A stretch of DNA of 64,000 bases from Pseudosulfitobacter sp. DSM 107133. GTDB lineage: Bacteria; Pseudomonadota; Alphaproteobacteria; Rhodobacterales; Rhodobacteraceae. A program made the position numbers and the translations under genes. This document shows, in pieces, positions 55,101-62,858 of the stretch; position 1 is the first letter of the stretch; each line of letters starts with the position of its first letter. The notes under the pieces are model-generated. The model saw only the letters and a list, made by a program, of their open reading frames with translations, was not told where the DNA came from and searched no databases. Location of the stretch: positions 94,962 to 158,961 of the forward strand of contig NZ_CP085157.1 in NCBI RefSeq assembly GCF_022788695.1. The letters run 5' to 3'.

Positions 55101-55241
55101 CGCGGTCTTGAGGGTAAAGCTCGGATCTTCCAGACGGCCGACCGTGTTCAGCCCCCAGTAGCCACCGAACAGGCAGAAGATGATCGCAAGCCATACCGCG
55201 ACGGGACGCTTGATGCTGGCGCGTGAAATGCTGAGTGCCAT
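52152..55241 (-). CDS. RND-family efflux transporter, inner-membrane pump
   Basis: This 1029-residue resistance-nodulation-division transporter has twelve expected membrane segments and two large periplasmic loops. The proton-relay lysine of TM10 is in MLMKNAIVLVEE. The TM4 Asp pair of AcrB (VDDAIV) reads VDNAIV, so one Asp is Asn, a variation known in some RND groups. It is encoded after its membrane-fusion partner and a TetR gene. No outer-membrane channel gene is nearby, so a shared TolC-type protein is likely. It probably exports hydrophobic toxins or pathway intermediates. Confidence 0.92.
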   Translation of the reverse strand: MALSISRASIKRPVAVWLAIIFCLFGGYWGLNTVGRLEDPSFTLKTALVFVPYPGATAVEVEEEVADVIENALQQMKQLDRVESKSMPGMAQITVDIVDTYGRDEIPQVWDEMRRRIRDVEGELPAGARAPIINDDFGDVFGMFYAVTTEGLTPQQQRDLARSLRVGLVTVDGVANVEVQGLAEELVTISIPSARLTGLGIPPNQILGLLTDENQVFTNGEITEGPARIGLSVPPGYVTPEGLEELRLGVAGEVGQVAVNDIARVTRDEAEQPSQIIRQNGAAAFTLGVSALTNRNVVEVGAAVSDRIEQLRAALPEGVEITPIYEQHVVVDEAVSSFLVSLGQSIAIVVGALMLTMGWRAGLVVGTTLGLTVFSTLFFMSVFGIQMERISLGALIIAMGMLVDNAIVITEGMVIGMARGKSAEDAAVETEGSTSIPLLGATVIGIMAFSGIGLSPDATGEFLFSLFAVIAISLLMSWVLAVTVTPYLGKLLLKAPKNISDDPYKGAFYGVYRGFLWLALRARIPVVLTILGITVWSVMAFGQVKQAFFPASNTPIFYVQFQMPQGTDINVTEREMRRLEQMFLAEEGVTDVTTLVGRGASRFMLTYNPEQADASYGQLIVRVADAAMIPAIASRLNEDLPAEFPHALIRVEEIVFGPPAGADVAVRFSGPDPVILRQLADEATSIFEEAGTITNPRTNWRQREILIEPVVDESRMRLAGATRSAIADTIRFGTSGLRVGELREGDVVIPILLRLPESERDGIGHVRDLSVWSAGAGSYVPMANLVERFETRLAEALIHRRDRERTITALGGARSDLTADEAFRSVRAEIEAIPLPEGYSMEWGGEFESAGEAQQSLGKQLPLGFLVMLTISILMFNKIRQPLILWLVVPMSVTGMVLGLLLTGLPFTFTALLGFLSLSGMLMKNAIVLVEEIDLQRADGVADYEAVMNGSVSRLRPVVLAAGTTIFGMIPLLPDAFFASMAVTIMGGLAFASVLTLVAVPVLYALLFRIRPPRREMNPTTLHSKLISS

Positions 55242-55272
55242 GAACTAATTTCGTCCTGTTAAAAGGGTAGGA

Positions 55273-56421
55273 TCACAAACCCGAAACGACGACTGCCTGA
55301 TCGTCGCTGAGCCGCCACCAGCCGCCAGACACGACCAGTTCGTTGCCCTCCAGACCGCCCAGAATGACAACCTCGTCATCAACGGGAAGCCCAAGCTGGA
55401 CCGACCTGCGCGAGACCTGGCCGGATGATTCATTGTAGACCCAAATAGAAGGATTGGGTCGGCTCGTCGTGTCCACCGCTGAAACCGGAACGATGATGGC
55501 TTGTGGGCGACTTTCTTCTGCCGCAATGGCAATGCGCACATCCGCAATCATTCCTGGCAGCAGGCGCGGGTCGATATCGCCGGTGATGGCGAATTCCAGA
55601 TCATAGGTCTGCGCCGTCTGGTCGGCATCGGTCGCAAAGGACCGGAATACGAGAGGTGCCGTGTAGCCCGGCACGGCTGGGAAACTCGCCACGATGTGGA
55701 AGGCGCCGGGTGTCGCTCGCGCAATGGCCGCAAGATCCTCCGGCAGCGATATCACGACTAGCATCTCGTTGAGGTCCTGCAAGCGTGCGACTGGGGCGGC
55801 CGAAGTAATGTTGACGTATTCCTCGACGAAGGTGCGCGCCACGATCGCGTCGAACGGCGCGACGATCTGGGTCTGTGAGAGACGCCGCCGTGCCTCTCGC
55901 AGCGCGACATCTGCCTGCGCGAATTGGGCGCGCGCAGTCTCGAGCCGGGCGTCGGCCGCGACACCCCGCGCGGCGAGACCGGCCGCGCGATTAAGCTCGG
56001 ACTTCGAGAGATCGAAGGACGCTTGCGCCCGGTGGACCGTAAGCTCGAAATCGACCGGATCGAGCTCGGCAATAACGTCGCCCGCGCGGACCGTGTCGCC
56101 GGGCTCCACCGCGAGCCGAACGATCTGCCCCGATATCTGAAACGCAAAATCCACTGTCCGGGCAGGTTCGACGCGACCTGCGACGGTGCGGGATTGATTG
56201 ACGGAGCGACTGATCACACGGGTGACTTCGACTGTGACCGGTCGTTCCGCGTTCCCCCCAGGCCGTGTGTCAACATCTGCCTCCGTGGTGCCCGTCGCGG
56301 TCTGAGCAAGCACGTCGGTCAGGAACGACGGAGCGAACGGAATTGCAACGGCAGCCACGCCTGCGACCAAGACAACAGACATTAATTGCTTCAAACGTCG
56401 TGTCTTTCTATTCGAGTTCAT
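55273..56421 (-). CDS. RND efflux membrane-fusion (HlyD/AcrA-like) protein
   Basis: This 382-residue periplasmic adaptor has an N-terminal hydrophobic anchor (LMSVVLVAGVAAVAIPF), a lipoyl half (GQIVRLAVEPGDTVRAGDVIAELD), an alpha-helical hairpin of about 70 residues rich in Ala, Arg and Gln, and a second lipoyl half (QTQIVAPFDAIVARTFVEEY). It links the RND pump to an outer-membrane channel. Its start overlaps the tetR stop by 14 bases and the pump follows 31 bases later. Confidence 0.9.
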   Translation of the reverse strand: MNSNRKTRRLKQLMSVVLVAGVAAVAIPFAPSFLTDVLAQTATGTTEADVDTRPGGNAERPVTVEVTRVISRSVNQSRTVAGRVEPARTVDFAFQISGQIVRLAVEPGDTVRAGDVIAELDPVDFELTVHRAQASFDLSKSELNRAAGLAARGVAADARLETARAQFAQADVALREARRRLSQTQIVAPFDAIVARTFVEEYVNITSAAPVARLQDLNEMLVVISLPEDLAAIARATPGAFHIVASFPAVPGYTAPLVFRSFATDADQTAQTYDLEFAITGDIDPRLLPGMIADVRIAIAAEESRPQAIIVPVSAVDTTSRPNPSIWVYNESSGQVSRRSVQLGLPVDDEVVILGGLEGNELVVSGGWWRLSDDQAVVVSGL

Positions 56422-56962
56422 TGATCATGGTCCTCAATCGTTCGATGACGCGTTCCCCGATGTCCGCGCCGCCATCCGGAAGCTTCAAAAGCTTCTGGAA
56501 CCTCAGCCCTTGGATCGCAAGGACGGCAATCATGGCACCCGGAGCGTCCTTCGTGTCGGACAGGATGCGCTCAAGATCGCCGGTCAGCTCAACGCGGAGT
56601 GGATCTAGCAGCTGTGGATCCGAGGCCGCGGCGGCGAGTATCGCCATGGACAGGTCATCGTCGACATCCTTGGATCGGGTGATGGTTTCAAGATGTCCTC
56701 GCAATGTGCGCGAGGACAGCCGCTCGGGCAGATCGTTAAGGAGCACGCGATGCGCCGAGAGCATTTGGTTCAAAAGTCCGGATAGCAGGGCTTTCTTCGT
56801 CGGATAGTTGTATAGCACCCCGCCCTTGCTCAGGCCGGACTCCTTTGCGACGGCGTCAATCGTTATTTTTCCAGCACCTTCACGCGCGGCAATCGCACGC
56901 GCCGCCTCGAGGATCTTCCGCGAGGTCTTTCCTTCTCCCGCAGCGAGTAGGCGCCCTTTCAT
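56408..56962 (-). CDS. TetR-family repressor of the RND operon
   Basis: This 184-residue protein has an N-terminal helix-turn-helix (GKITIDAVAKESGLSKGGVLYNYPTKKAL, residues about 31-60) and a ligand-binding helical C-terminal domain. It is the first gene of the tetR-adaptor-pump operon, so it probably represses its own operon. A 14-base imperfect palindrome lies 7 bases upstream of the start. It is not the obvious controller of the catabolic island because that palindrome differs from TCTAAC-N4-GTTAGA. Confidence 0.88.
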   Translation of the reverse strand: MKGRLLAAGEGKTSRKILEAARAIAAREGAGKITIDAVAKESGLSKGGVLYNYPTKKALLSGLLNQMLSAHRVLLNDLPERLSSRTLRGHLETITRSKDVDDDLSMAILAAAASDPQLLDPLRVELTGDLERILSDTKDAPGAMIAVLAIQGLRFQKLLKLPDGGADIGERVIERLRTMINELE

Positions 56963-56968
56963 TTCTGT

Positions 56969-56982
56969 ACCATCCGGACGGT
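56969..56982. promoter_or_regulatory. Candidate TetR operator upstream of the RND operon
   Basis: ACCATCCGGACGGT is a 14-base palindrome with one mismatched pair, placed just before the tetR start codon. Its position suggests an autoregulatory site. There is only one copy and no promoter core is clear, so support is limited. Confidence 0.35.
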
Positions 56983-57104
56983 TAGGTTCGACAGGCAGCT
57001 ATGTCTCGTTACCACCTAAGTCAAGCGTCCGGTGCACATCGCGTCAAAAAGGCGTGGCGCCTGCTGTCAAGAGTACATGAAGCCACCTGGATGTCCTCCT
57101 CCCG

Positions 57105-57704
57105 CTAAATCGAGCTATTGCCCGCGGAATAGACGTCTAGAAAGGTGTCGGTAGCTTTCGTGGAATGTTCTGATGCATCGATCCGAGGCTCGAGCGCCAA
57201 CAGTCTCGGCATGATGACGCCGGACAGGGAGAGATGAATGAACTGACCGGCAGCAGTATGGCAATCCTGCACGTGCAGAGATCCCGCGTCGCGCATGCCT
57301 TGAAGGATCCGCGCGACAATTCCGGTAGCCCGCTTCGGACCCGCTTCCATGTATATGTCGCCTGCCTCGGGCAGAACCGAAACCGCACCAATGCAGGAAC
57401 GCAATAGACGAATGTAGTCATCATCCATCACAAGGTCGATCATGCGCCGTGAGAGCTCTTCCAGGACGCTTCGCGGATCTTCTCTGCTTGATAGCGGTCG
57501 AGATATTTCGGCCGAGAGCCTGTCGCACTCCGCTTGCACAACGATCAGAAAGAGCTGTTCCTTGCTTGAACAATGAGCATAAAGGGTTGCCTTGGATACT
57601 TTCGCTTCCTCGGCAATCGCATCGACGCTGGCACCTTCGAAGCCAAATTTCAGGAAAACGGTCCTGGCCCCTCTGAGCACATCGTCAACTTTACTGACCC
57701 TCAT
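57105..57704 (-). CDS. TetR-family transcriptional regulator
   Basis: This 199-residue protein begins MRVSKVDDVLRGARTVFLKFGF and has the helix-turn-helix ASVDAIAEEAKVSKATLYAHCSSKEQLF. The C-terminal domain resembles the AcrR/TetR_C group. ATG 57704 sits behind GGGAGG, inside the end of the HxlR gene (14-base overlap), so the two are co-transcribed. It is the nearest TetR gene not tied to an efflux pump and so a candidate for the TCTAAC-N4-GTTAGA regulon, but there is no direct evidence for this. Confidence 0.88.
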   Translation of the reverse strand: MRVSKVDDVLRGARTVFLKFGFEGASVDAIAEEAKVSKATLYAHCSSKEQLFLIVVQAECDRLSAEISRPLSSREDPRSVLEELSRRMIDLVMDDDYIRLLRSCIGAVSVLPEAGDIYMEAGPKRATGIVARILQGMRDAGSLHVQDCHTAAGQFIHLSLSGVIMPRLLALEPRIDASEHSTKATDTFLDVYSAGNSSI

Positions 57705-58050
57705 GCCGACCACCTCCCTCGCCTGCGAAGACGCCCTCGTGTTCCCAATTATGTGCAATCTCTCCCAGTGCGTCGAGAACGCTTCGCAAGTCGTTGCCGC
57801 GCGACGTCAGGCCATAGGACACCGCAGGCGGAATGGTCTCAGCCTGTTCGCGCCAGATGACACCAGCGCCTTGCAGCATCCGCAGACGCTCGGTCAACAT
57901 TCGGGTTGATATCCCCGGCACAGCTCGCTTCAGCGCCCCGAACCTTTGCGGCCCCTGATCGCTCAGGACCCAGATGATGTAGGTGGTCCAGGGTCCCATG
58001 AGCAGACGCAAAATCGAGTCCATCGGGCACTGTGGCGGGACCTTGGGCAT
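57691..58050 (-). CDS. HxlR-family (possibly redox-sensing) regulator
   Basis: This 119-residue winged-helix protein contains CPMDSILRLLMGPWTTYIIWVL and FGALKRAVPGISTRMLTERLRML, typical of HxlR/YodB/QorR regulators. The single N-terminal Cys (residue 8, before PM) matches the redox-sensing Cys of YodB and QorR, which respond to quinones and diamide. It diverges from a LigB-type dioxygenase gene followed by a QorB-like gene, as expected for a quinone/catechol response unit. It overlaps the downstream tetR gene. Confidence 0.88.
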   Translation of the reverse strand: MPKVPPQCPMDSILRLLMGPWTTYIIWVLSDQGPQRFGALKRAVPGISTRMLTERLRMLQGAGVIWREQAETIPPAVSYGLTSRGNDLRSVLDALGEIAHNWEHEGVFAGEGGGRHEGQ

Positions 58051-58176
58051 CGCTGTTCACCCTCGGGCTATGCAGTTACTTTTCCGTTCCTACTTTATTT
58101 TTCGCCATGCATCAACTATTCAGTGTCTTCACGAGACACGCGAGGTCTCCCTGCAAACCGGGAAGGACAAACGGAC

Positions 58177-58989
58177 ATGGCCCGCCAACCCACGTTCTTC
58201 ATTCCCCACGGGGGCGGCCCCTGCTTCTTCATGGACTGGAACCCGCCCGATGAGTGGGACCGGCACCGGCAGTTCCTGAAGGATCTGCCGGGCACGCTGC
58301 CTGAGCGCCCCAGGGCGCTCTTGGTGATCTCGGGTCATTGGAAAGAGCCTGCCTTTACCATGCAGACCAACCCTGCCCCACCGCTTCTGTTCGACTACGG
58401 CGGTTTCCCGCCCCATACCTACGAGTTGACCTGGCCTGCCCCCGGCGATCCGGCGCTGGCGGAGCGCGTGCATGACCTGATCCGCGCCGCGGGTCTCCCC
58501 GCCGCAAAGGATGCCGTGCGGGGGTTTGACCACGGCGTCTTCGTGCCGCTCAAGGTCGCCTTTCCGGAGGCCGACATTCCCTGCGTCCAGCTGTCGGTTG
58601 CCAGCGATCTCGACCCCGGGCGCCATATCGCGCTTGGCCAGGCCCTGGCCCCCCTTCGCGACGAGGGCGTGCTGATCCTCGGCAGCGGCAACACCTATCA
58701 CAACATGGGCGTGATGATGCGGAGCCTGCGCTGCGGGCCGCGGGGCGACATCGTTGGCGGCGCGTTCGACACCTGGCTGACCGAGGCGACGACCTGCCCC
58801 GATTCCGAGGACCGCAACCGCAGGCTGACGCACTGGTCGGACGCACCCGGCGGCCGGGATGCCCATCCGCGCGAAGAGCATCTCATCCCGCTGCATGTCG
58901 TGGCGGGTGCGGCGGGCGACGATATCGGTCGCAAGACGCTGGAGGATCACGTTCTTGGCGCTATCGAAAGCGCCTTTCGCTTCGGTTGA
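58177..58989 (+). CDS. Extradiol dioxygenase, class III (LigB/4,5-DOPA dioxygenase type)
   Basis: This 270-residue protein has the class III extradiol Fe/Zn-site histidines in PHGGGPCFF, SGHWKEP and FDHGVFVPLK, and LGSGNTYHN. Relatives such as YgiD open the ring of catechols like DOPA. The start at 58177 is chosen because MARQPTFFIPHGGG matches the family; the longer frame runs through the divergent promoter region. It is followed after 29 bases by a QorB-like gene and controlled, I infer, by the divergent HxlR regulator. Confidence 0.9.
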   Translation: MARQPTFFIPHGGGPCFFMDWNPPDEWDRHRQFLKDLPGTLPERPRALLVISGHWKEPAFTMQTNPAPPLLFDYGGFPPHTYELTWPAPGDPALAERVHDLIRAAGLPAAKDAVRGFDHGVFVPLKVAFPEADIPCVQLSVASDLDPGRHIALGQALAPLRDEGVLILGSGNTYHNMGVMMRSLRCGPRGDIVGGAFDTWLTEATTCPDSEDRNRRLTHWSDAPGGRDAHPREEHLIPLHVVAGAAGDDIGRKTLEDHVLGAIESAFRFG

Positions 58990-59018
58990 ACAGAAACTTG
59001 GAACAGGAACACAAAGTC

Positions 59019-59912
59019 ATGTCAATTGACATCAAAGGCCCCTTCATCGTGACCGGTGCCTCCGGCCAACTCGGCAGTCAAGTCATCGAGAACCTGCTGG
59101 CGCAGGGGGCCGAGCCCCTTGTTGCAATCACCCGCACGCCGGAAAAGCTCGCGGCCCTTCTGGGGCGTGGGGTCGACGTCAGGGCAGGCGATTTCAATGA
59201 CCCGGCCGCTCTTGGTGCGGCCTTTGCCGGCGGCGGGCGGCTGCTGATCATCTCGACGGACGACCTTGAGCCGGGCAAACGGCTTGCCGCGCACCGTAAC
59301 GCGATCGCCGCCGCGCAGGACGCCGGTGTTTCGCATATCGTATATACGTCGCTCACCAACCCGGATGAAAGCAGCCCGATAACCTTTGCCGCCGATCACC
59401 GTGAGACCGAGGCGCTGATCAAGCAGACCGGCATCCCGCACACGATCCTGCGCAACTGCCTTTATGCCGATCTCTTGTTGCAGAGCGGACAGCAGGCAAT
59501 CAATGCGGGGGCGCTATACGCGGCAGCAGGCGAAGGCAAAGCAGGCTATGTCACGCGCGAAGATTGCGCCCGCGCTGCCGCCGCGGCCCTGTTGTCCGAG
59601 ACCGGATCGACCCTGCGCGACATCACCGGACCCGAGGCCGTCGGCCATGCCGAGATCGCCGCGATCCTGTCCAAAGTTTCCGGAAAGAAGATCCCCTATG
59701 TCTCGATCACGCGCGATGCGCTTGTCGAGGCTATGGTCAAGAACGGCCTGCCGGAGTTCGTCGCGGATGTCTTCTCATCCTTCGACGTCGCCATTGCTAC
59801 GGAAAGTCTTGATGTTGCCTCGCATGAGGTTGAAAAACTGATCGGGCAGAAGGCGGAGTCGGTCCGGGATTTCCTGCTGGCAAACAAAACCGCTTTGACA
59901 GGACAGGCGTAA
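59019..59912 (+). CDS. NmrA-like NAD(P)H-binding protein, QorB-type quinone reductase
   Basis: This 297-residue atypical SDR has the Rossmann start FIVTGASGQLGSQVIENLL and resembles E. coli QorB in order and length (RTPEKLAAL, HIVYTSL, ILRNCLYADLL, VTREDCARAAAAAL, ILSKVSGKKI, NGLPEFVADVF). QorB reduces quinones with NADPH. AACAGGAAC before ATG 59019 is a reasonable ribosome site; the longer frame begins within the dioxygenase gene. Together with the dioxygenase it would detoxify catechols and quinones. Confidence 0.85.
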   Translation: MSIDIKGPFIVTGASGQLGSQVIENLLAQGAEPLVAITRTPEKLAALLGRGVDVRAGDFNDPAALGAAFAGGGRLLIISTDDLEPGKRLAAHRNAIAAAQDAGVSHIVYTSLTNPDESSPITFAADHRETEALIKQTGIPHTILRNCLYADLLLQSGQQAINAGALYAAAGEGKAGYVTREDCARAAAAALLSETGSTLRDITGPEAVGHAEIAAILSKVSGKKIPYVSITRDALVEAMVKNGLPEFVADVFSSFDVAIATESLDVASHEVEKLIGQKAESVRDFLLANKTALTGQA

Positions 59913-59927
59913 ACGACACGCCCAAAG

Positions 59928-60736
59928 GGCATTGCTAAGTTGTTGGCCGCGTGTCGTAGGGTGTTGCAGGTCTGTAAATTACGCCACCATCTAGATGGTG
60001 TATTCTGCCCAGAGGCTGAACGCGTCAGCTCGGGCGTGGCGATATGAGTTTGCGGTGAGTTGAAATCGGCGGGGACGGAAAATCAGGTTGATCTGATCGT
60101 GAGCGGATAGAAACCTCTGAGCCTGCCGATGTGACTTGAACCGGCCGAATATCTTCTCTCGCTTCCGGGTCGGCCTGTGTGATCCTTCGATGGCGTTGTT
60201 CAATCCCTTGTGGGCGCGGTGGTCAGCGTCCGGTGCCAATGTTTTGATCGGCTTGACATAGCTGCGCAGCTTGTCGGTGATCACGACCCTCGGCTCGCCG
60301 AACTGATTGATCAGCCTTTGGAGAAACCGCTTGGCTGCTTTAGCGTTTCGTCGCGTTTTCACGAGAATGTCGAGGACGTCCCCTTCCGCGTCGATGGCAC
60401 GCCACAGCCAATGTTTCTTCCCTCGAATCGAGATAACGACCTCATCCAGATGCCATTTGTCATTGGGGCGAGGACGATCGCGCCGGACGCAATTTGCGAA
60501 ATGTGGACCAAAGCGATTGACCCACAACCGGATCGCTTCCCGGCTTACAATCACACCGCGCTCGGCCAGCAGGTCTTCGACGTCGGCCGTGCTCATTGCG
60601 AAGCGATGGCAAGCCCAAACAGCGTATGCGATGATTTCGCGAGGGAACCGGAAGCCCTTTAGGCGCAGGATACTGGTTGGGATTTTCATGACGTTGAAAT
60701 AGCCTGATCATGCAAGCTGAACAACTTGGCAATGCC
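59928..60736. mobile_element. IS6-family insertion sequence (complete, 809 bp)
   Basis: The ends match over 17 bases: GGCATTGCTAAGTTGTT at 59928-59944 and its reverse complement with one mismatch at 60720-60736. The length and the single transposase gene on the minus strand are typical of IS6/IS26-type elements. The flanking 8 bases differ (GCCCAAAG left, GGGCGTGC right), so there is no target duplication. That is what remains after IS6-driven deletion or cointegrate formation. Confidence 0.82.
59991..60689 (-). CDS. IS6-family DDE transposase
   Basis: This 232-residue transposase has a complete catalytic triad: D in WHLDEVVISIRGKKHWLWRA, D in VITDKLRSY and E in NNAIEGSHRPTRKRE, with the IS6-typical spacing. 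The N-terminal part (FPREIIAYAVWACHRFAMSTADVEDLLAERGV) is the DNA-binding region. There are no frameshifts, so it looks active. It lies between the quinone-reductase gene and the interrupted integrase. Confidence 0.92.
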   Translation of the reverse strand: MKIPTSILRLKGFRFPREIIAYAVWACHRFAMSTADVEDLLAERGVIVSREAIRLWVNRFGPHFANCVRRDRPRPNDKWHLDEVVISIRGKKHWLWRAIDAEGDVLDILVKTRRNAKAAKRFLQRLINQFGEPRVVITDKLRSYVKPIKTLAPDADHRAHKGLNNAIEGSHRPTRKREKIFGRFKSHRQAQRFLSAHDQINLIFRPRRFQLTANSYRHARADAFSLWAEYTI

Positions 60737-61026
60737 GGGCGTGCCGGGTGAATGTCATGCTTCAAGCTTACGTCATCACGGCGCTTTCTTCCAGAAAATA
60801 GCACTATAAGCGCCTCGCCTTGTCGGCCGCAGCTATGCCAATAAGTTTGCCATTTATCAGACGCATAAAGATGTGCTCAGCGACAGTTCAATTTCATCGC
60901 CGGAATCAGTGGAAAATGCCCTCAGAGATCGAGAAAACGACGTCGGCGAACTCTGATAAATTTAATAATTCGCGCATCGACGAGAGCGATCAAGAGTAAA
61001 GCGACGGCATCGCCCTGCCCTCTCAT

Positions 61027-62019
61027 ATGGCCGGGTCTGGCAGCCTCGATCGGCTGGTGGATACCGCCCGGGACTATGCCCGCGCCGCCGCCTCGGATAA
61101 TACGCTGAAAGCTTATGCCGAGGACTGGACCCATTTTGCGCGCTGGTGCCGGATGAAAGGCGCCAAGCCGTTACCCCCCTCGCCCGAGATGATCGGGCTT
61201 TACCTCGCTGATCTCGCCTACGGGTCGGGCCCCTCCCCAGCCCTATCGGTCAGCACGATCGACCGCCGTCTCTCCGGCCTTGCGTGGAACTATGCTCAGC
61301 GCGGGTTCGCCCTCGATCGCTAGAACCGCCACATCGCGACGGTGCTTGCTGGGATCAAGCGCAAACACGCGCGCCCCCCCCCGGTGCAAAAGGAAGCGAT
61401 CCTAGCCGAAGACATCCTCGCGATGGTGGCAACCCTTCCTTTCGACCTGCGCGGCCTGCGGGATCGGGCGATCCCGCTGATCGGCTATGCTGGCGGTCTG
61501 CGCAGGTCTGAAATTGTCAGCCTCGATGTTCACAAGGACGACGCGCCGGACTCTGGCGGTTGGATCGAGATCTTCGACAAGGGCGCCCTGCTCACCCTCA
61601 ATGCCAAGACCGGCTGGCGCGAGGTCGAGATCGGCCGCGGCTCCAAGGACCAAACCTGCCCTGTCCATGCGCTCGAGCAATGGCTGCACTTCGCAAAGAT
61701 CGACTTCGGCTCGATCTTCGTCGGTCCCTCGCGCGATGGCAAAAGGGCGTTCGAAACGAGACTGAACGACAAACATGTCGCCCGGCTGATCAATCAAACC
61801 GTCCGCGACGCCGGGATCCGGTCGGATCTGCCAGAAGCGGAACGGCTGGCGCTGTTCTCCAGCCATTCGCTGCGTTCCGGTCTGGCCAGTAGCGCCGAGG
61901 TTGACGAGCGCTATGTCCAGAAGAAGCACCTCGGTCACGCCTCTGCCGAGATGACCCGCCGTTATCAGCGCCGCCGCGACAGATTCCGGGTGAACCTGAC
62001 CAAGTCCGCGGGGTTGTGA
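61027..62019 (+). pseudogene. Tyrosine recombinase/integrase interrupted by one in-frame stop
   Basis: Two frames in the same register (61027-61323 and 61342-62019) form one integrase of about 330 residues broken by TAG at 61321-61323 (FALDR*NRHIATVLAG). The N-terminal core-binding domain and the catalytic domain are otherwise intact: GYAGGLRRSE with the first Arg, HSLRSG with HxxR, LGHAS and the Tyr nucleophile in TRRYQRR. Only the nonsense codon disables it unless read through. The start codon is uncertain, since the frame is open back to 61000. It belongs to the mobile region at the right end. Confidence 0.85.
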
Positions 62020-62049
62020 CGCCCCTGCCCTGCCGCAACAAACCGCACC

Positions 62050-62454
62050 CTAGAACGGATTCTCGATCGTCACCCCCGTCGGCGCGAAATCACTGACATT
62101 TCCAGTGACAACGGTTGCAGCATGCCGCAGCGCCGAGGCCGCGATCATCAGATCAGCGCCTGCGTGACCGACCTCTGCCGACAACCGGCCCCAGATGCGA
62201 GCGTCCTCGGCATCGAACGGCAGCAATCGGTCAGAAAAAAGCAGGACGGTCCGATCAAGCCAGGAGCGAAGGTCACGCGCAAAACCGGGATCGCGCCCCT
62301 CCTGCTGGCGGATGCCGCGCTCAATTTCACCCAGTGTGATAACGCTCAGGAAAAGGTCCTGCTCGGCCTTCCCGCGCAACCAGGCCGCCACCTGAGGCGC
62401 ACGGTCCGGGCGGCGCACAGCCGAAATGACGTTGGTGTCGAGAATATACATCAA
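62050..62454 (-). CDS. vapC: PIN-domain toxin, VapC family
   Basis: This 134-residue PIN ribonuclease has the acidic metal site residues visible as MYILDTNVIS (Asp), TLGEIERGI (Glu), GADLMIAA (Asp) and TGNVSDF (Asp). VapC toxins cut RNA, often tRNA, when not bound by antitoxin. The start overlaps the antitoxin stop by 4 bases, the usual order of antitoxin then toxin. It lies on mobile or plasmid-like DNA where such pairs maintain the element. Confidence 0.92.
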   Translation of the reverse strand: MMYILDTNVISAVRRPDRAPQVAAWLRGKAEQDLFLSVITLGEIERGIRQQEGRDPGFARDLRSWLDRTVLLFSDRLLPFDAEDARIWGRLSAEVGHAGADLMIAASALRHAATVVTGNVSDFAPTGVTIENPF

Positions 62455-62693
62455 AAGCTTACGTCACGCGGTGCGGCTTTGGCGCGCGGGACATCCCCAC
62501 CAGGAAATGCCATCAGATGCTCTGCAAAACTCTCGCGCGCTCTCACGGCCCCATCAACCAGCCTGTGGTATTCATCCGCAGACAGGATGACCACCGCCGG
62601 CTTGCCGCGTCGTGTGACTTCTTGGGGCGTCCCTGCCAGCGCGGCATCGACAACCGCACTGAACTTGTTTTTCGCATCTTGAACTGTCCACAT
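62451..62693 (-). CDS. Phd/YefM-type antitoxin
   Basis: This 80-residue protein begins MWTVQDAKNKFSAVVDAALAGTPQEVTRRGKPAVVILSADEY, the classical Phd/YefM DNA-binding fold, with a C-terminal toxin-binding tail. It would neutralise the VapC encoded downstream and repress the pair by binding the repeat 11 bases upstream of its start (62704-62723). Pairing of Phd-type antitoxin with a PIN toxin is common. Confidence 0.92.
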   Translation of the reverse strand: MWTVQDAKNKFSAVVDAALAGTPQEVTRRGKPAVVILSADEYHRLVDGAVRARESFAEHLMAFPGGDVPRAKAAPRDVSF

Positions 62694-62703
62694 CGCACTT
62701 CAC

Positions 62704-62723
62704 CTAGCTAGCTATCTAGCTAG
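62704..62723. promoter_or_regulatory. Operator of the toxin-antitoxin pair
   Basis: Two copies of the self-complementary CTAGCTAG (62704-62711 and 62716-62723) are separated by CTAT, just upstream of the antitoxin gene. Repeated palindromes in this position are normal binding sites for Phd-type antitoxins. Confidence 0.65.
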
Positions 62724-62810
62724 ATATATCATTTGCTGGAGGTCCAATGTCAAGGTGAGAGAAAGACGATTGAGCAGCGCTAGCCCAGATATCACGACAC
62801 CATCACGCGT

Positions 62811-62855
62811 AATCGGTCGTTTAGTAACGGTATATGAAATTGCAAACGGCCGATT
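62811..62855. repeat. Inverted repeat upstream of the serine recombinase (res-like)
   Basis: Arms AATCGGTCGTTT (62811-62822) and AAACGGCCGATT (62844-62855) match at 11 of 12 positions around a 21-base AT-rich centre and end four bases before the recombinase start. The layout suggests a resolution subsite or an autoregulatory site for the recombinase. Confidence 0.5.
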
Positions 62856-62858
62856 TTC

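Noticed and set aside
58051..58176. Operator for the HxlR regulator
   Set aside because: I looked for a palindrome between the divergent genes but found only weak, scattered TTACTTT-like repeats, not enough to report as a feature.
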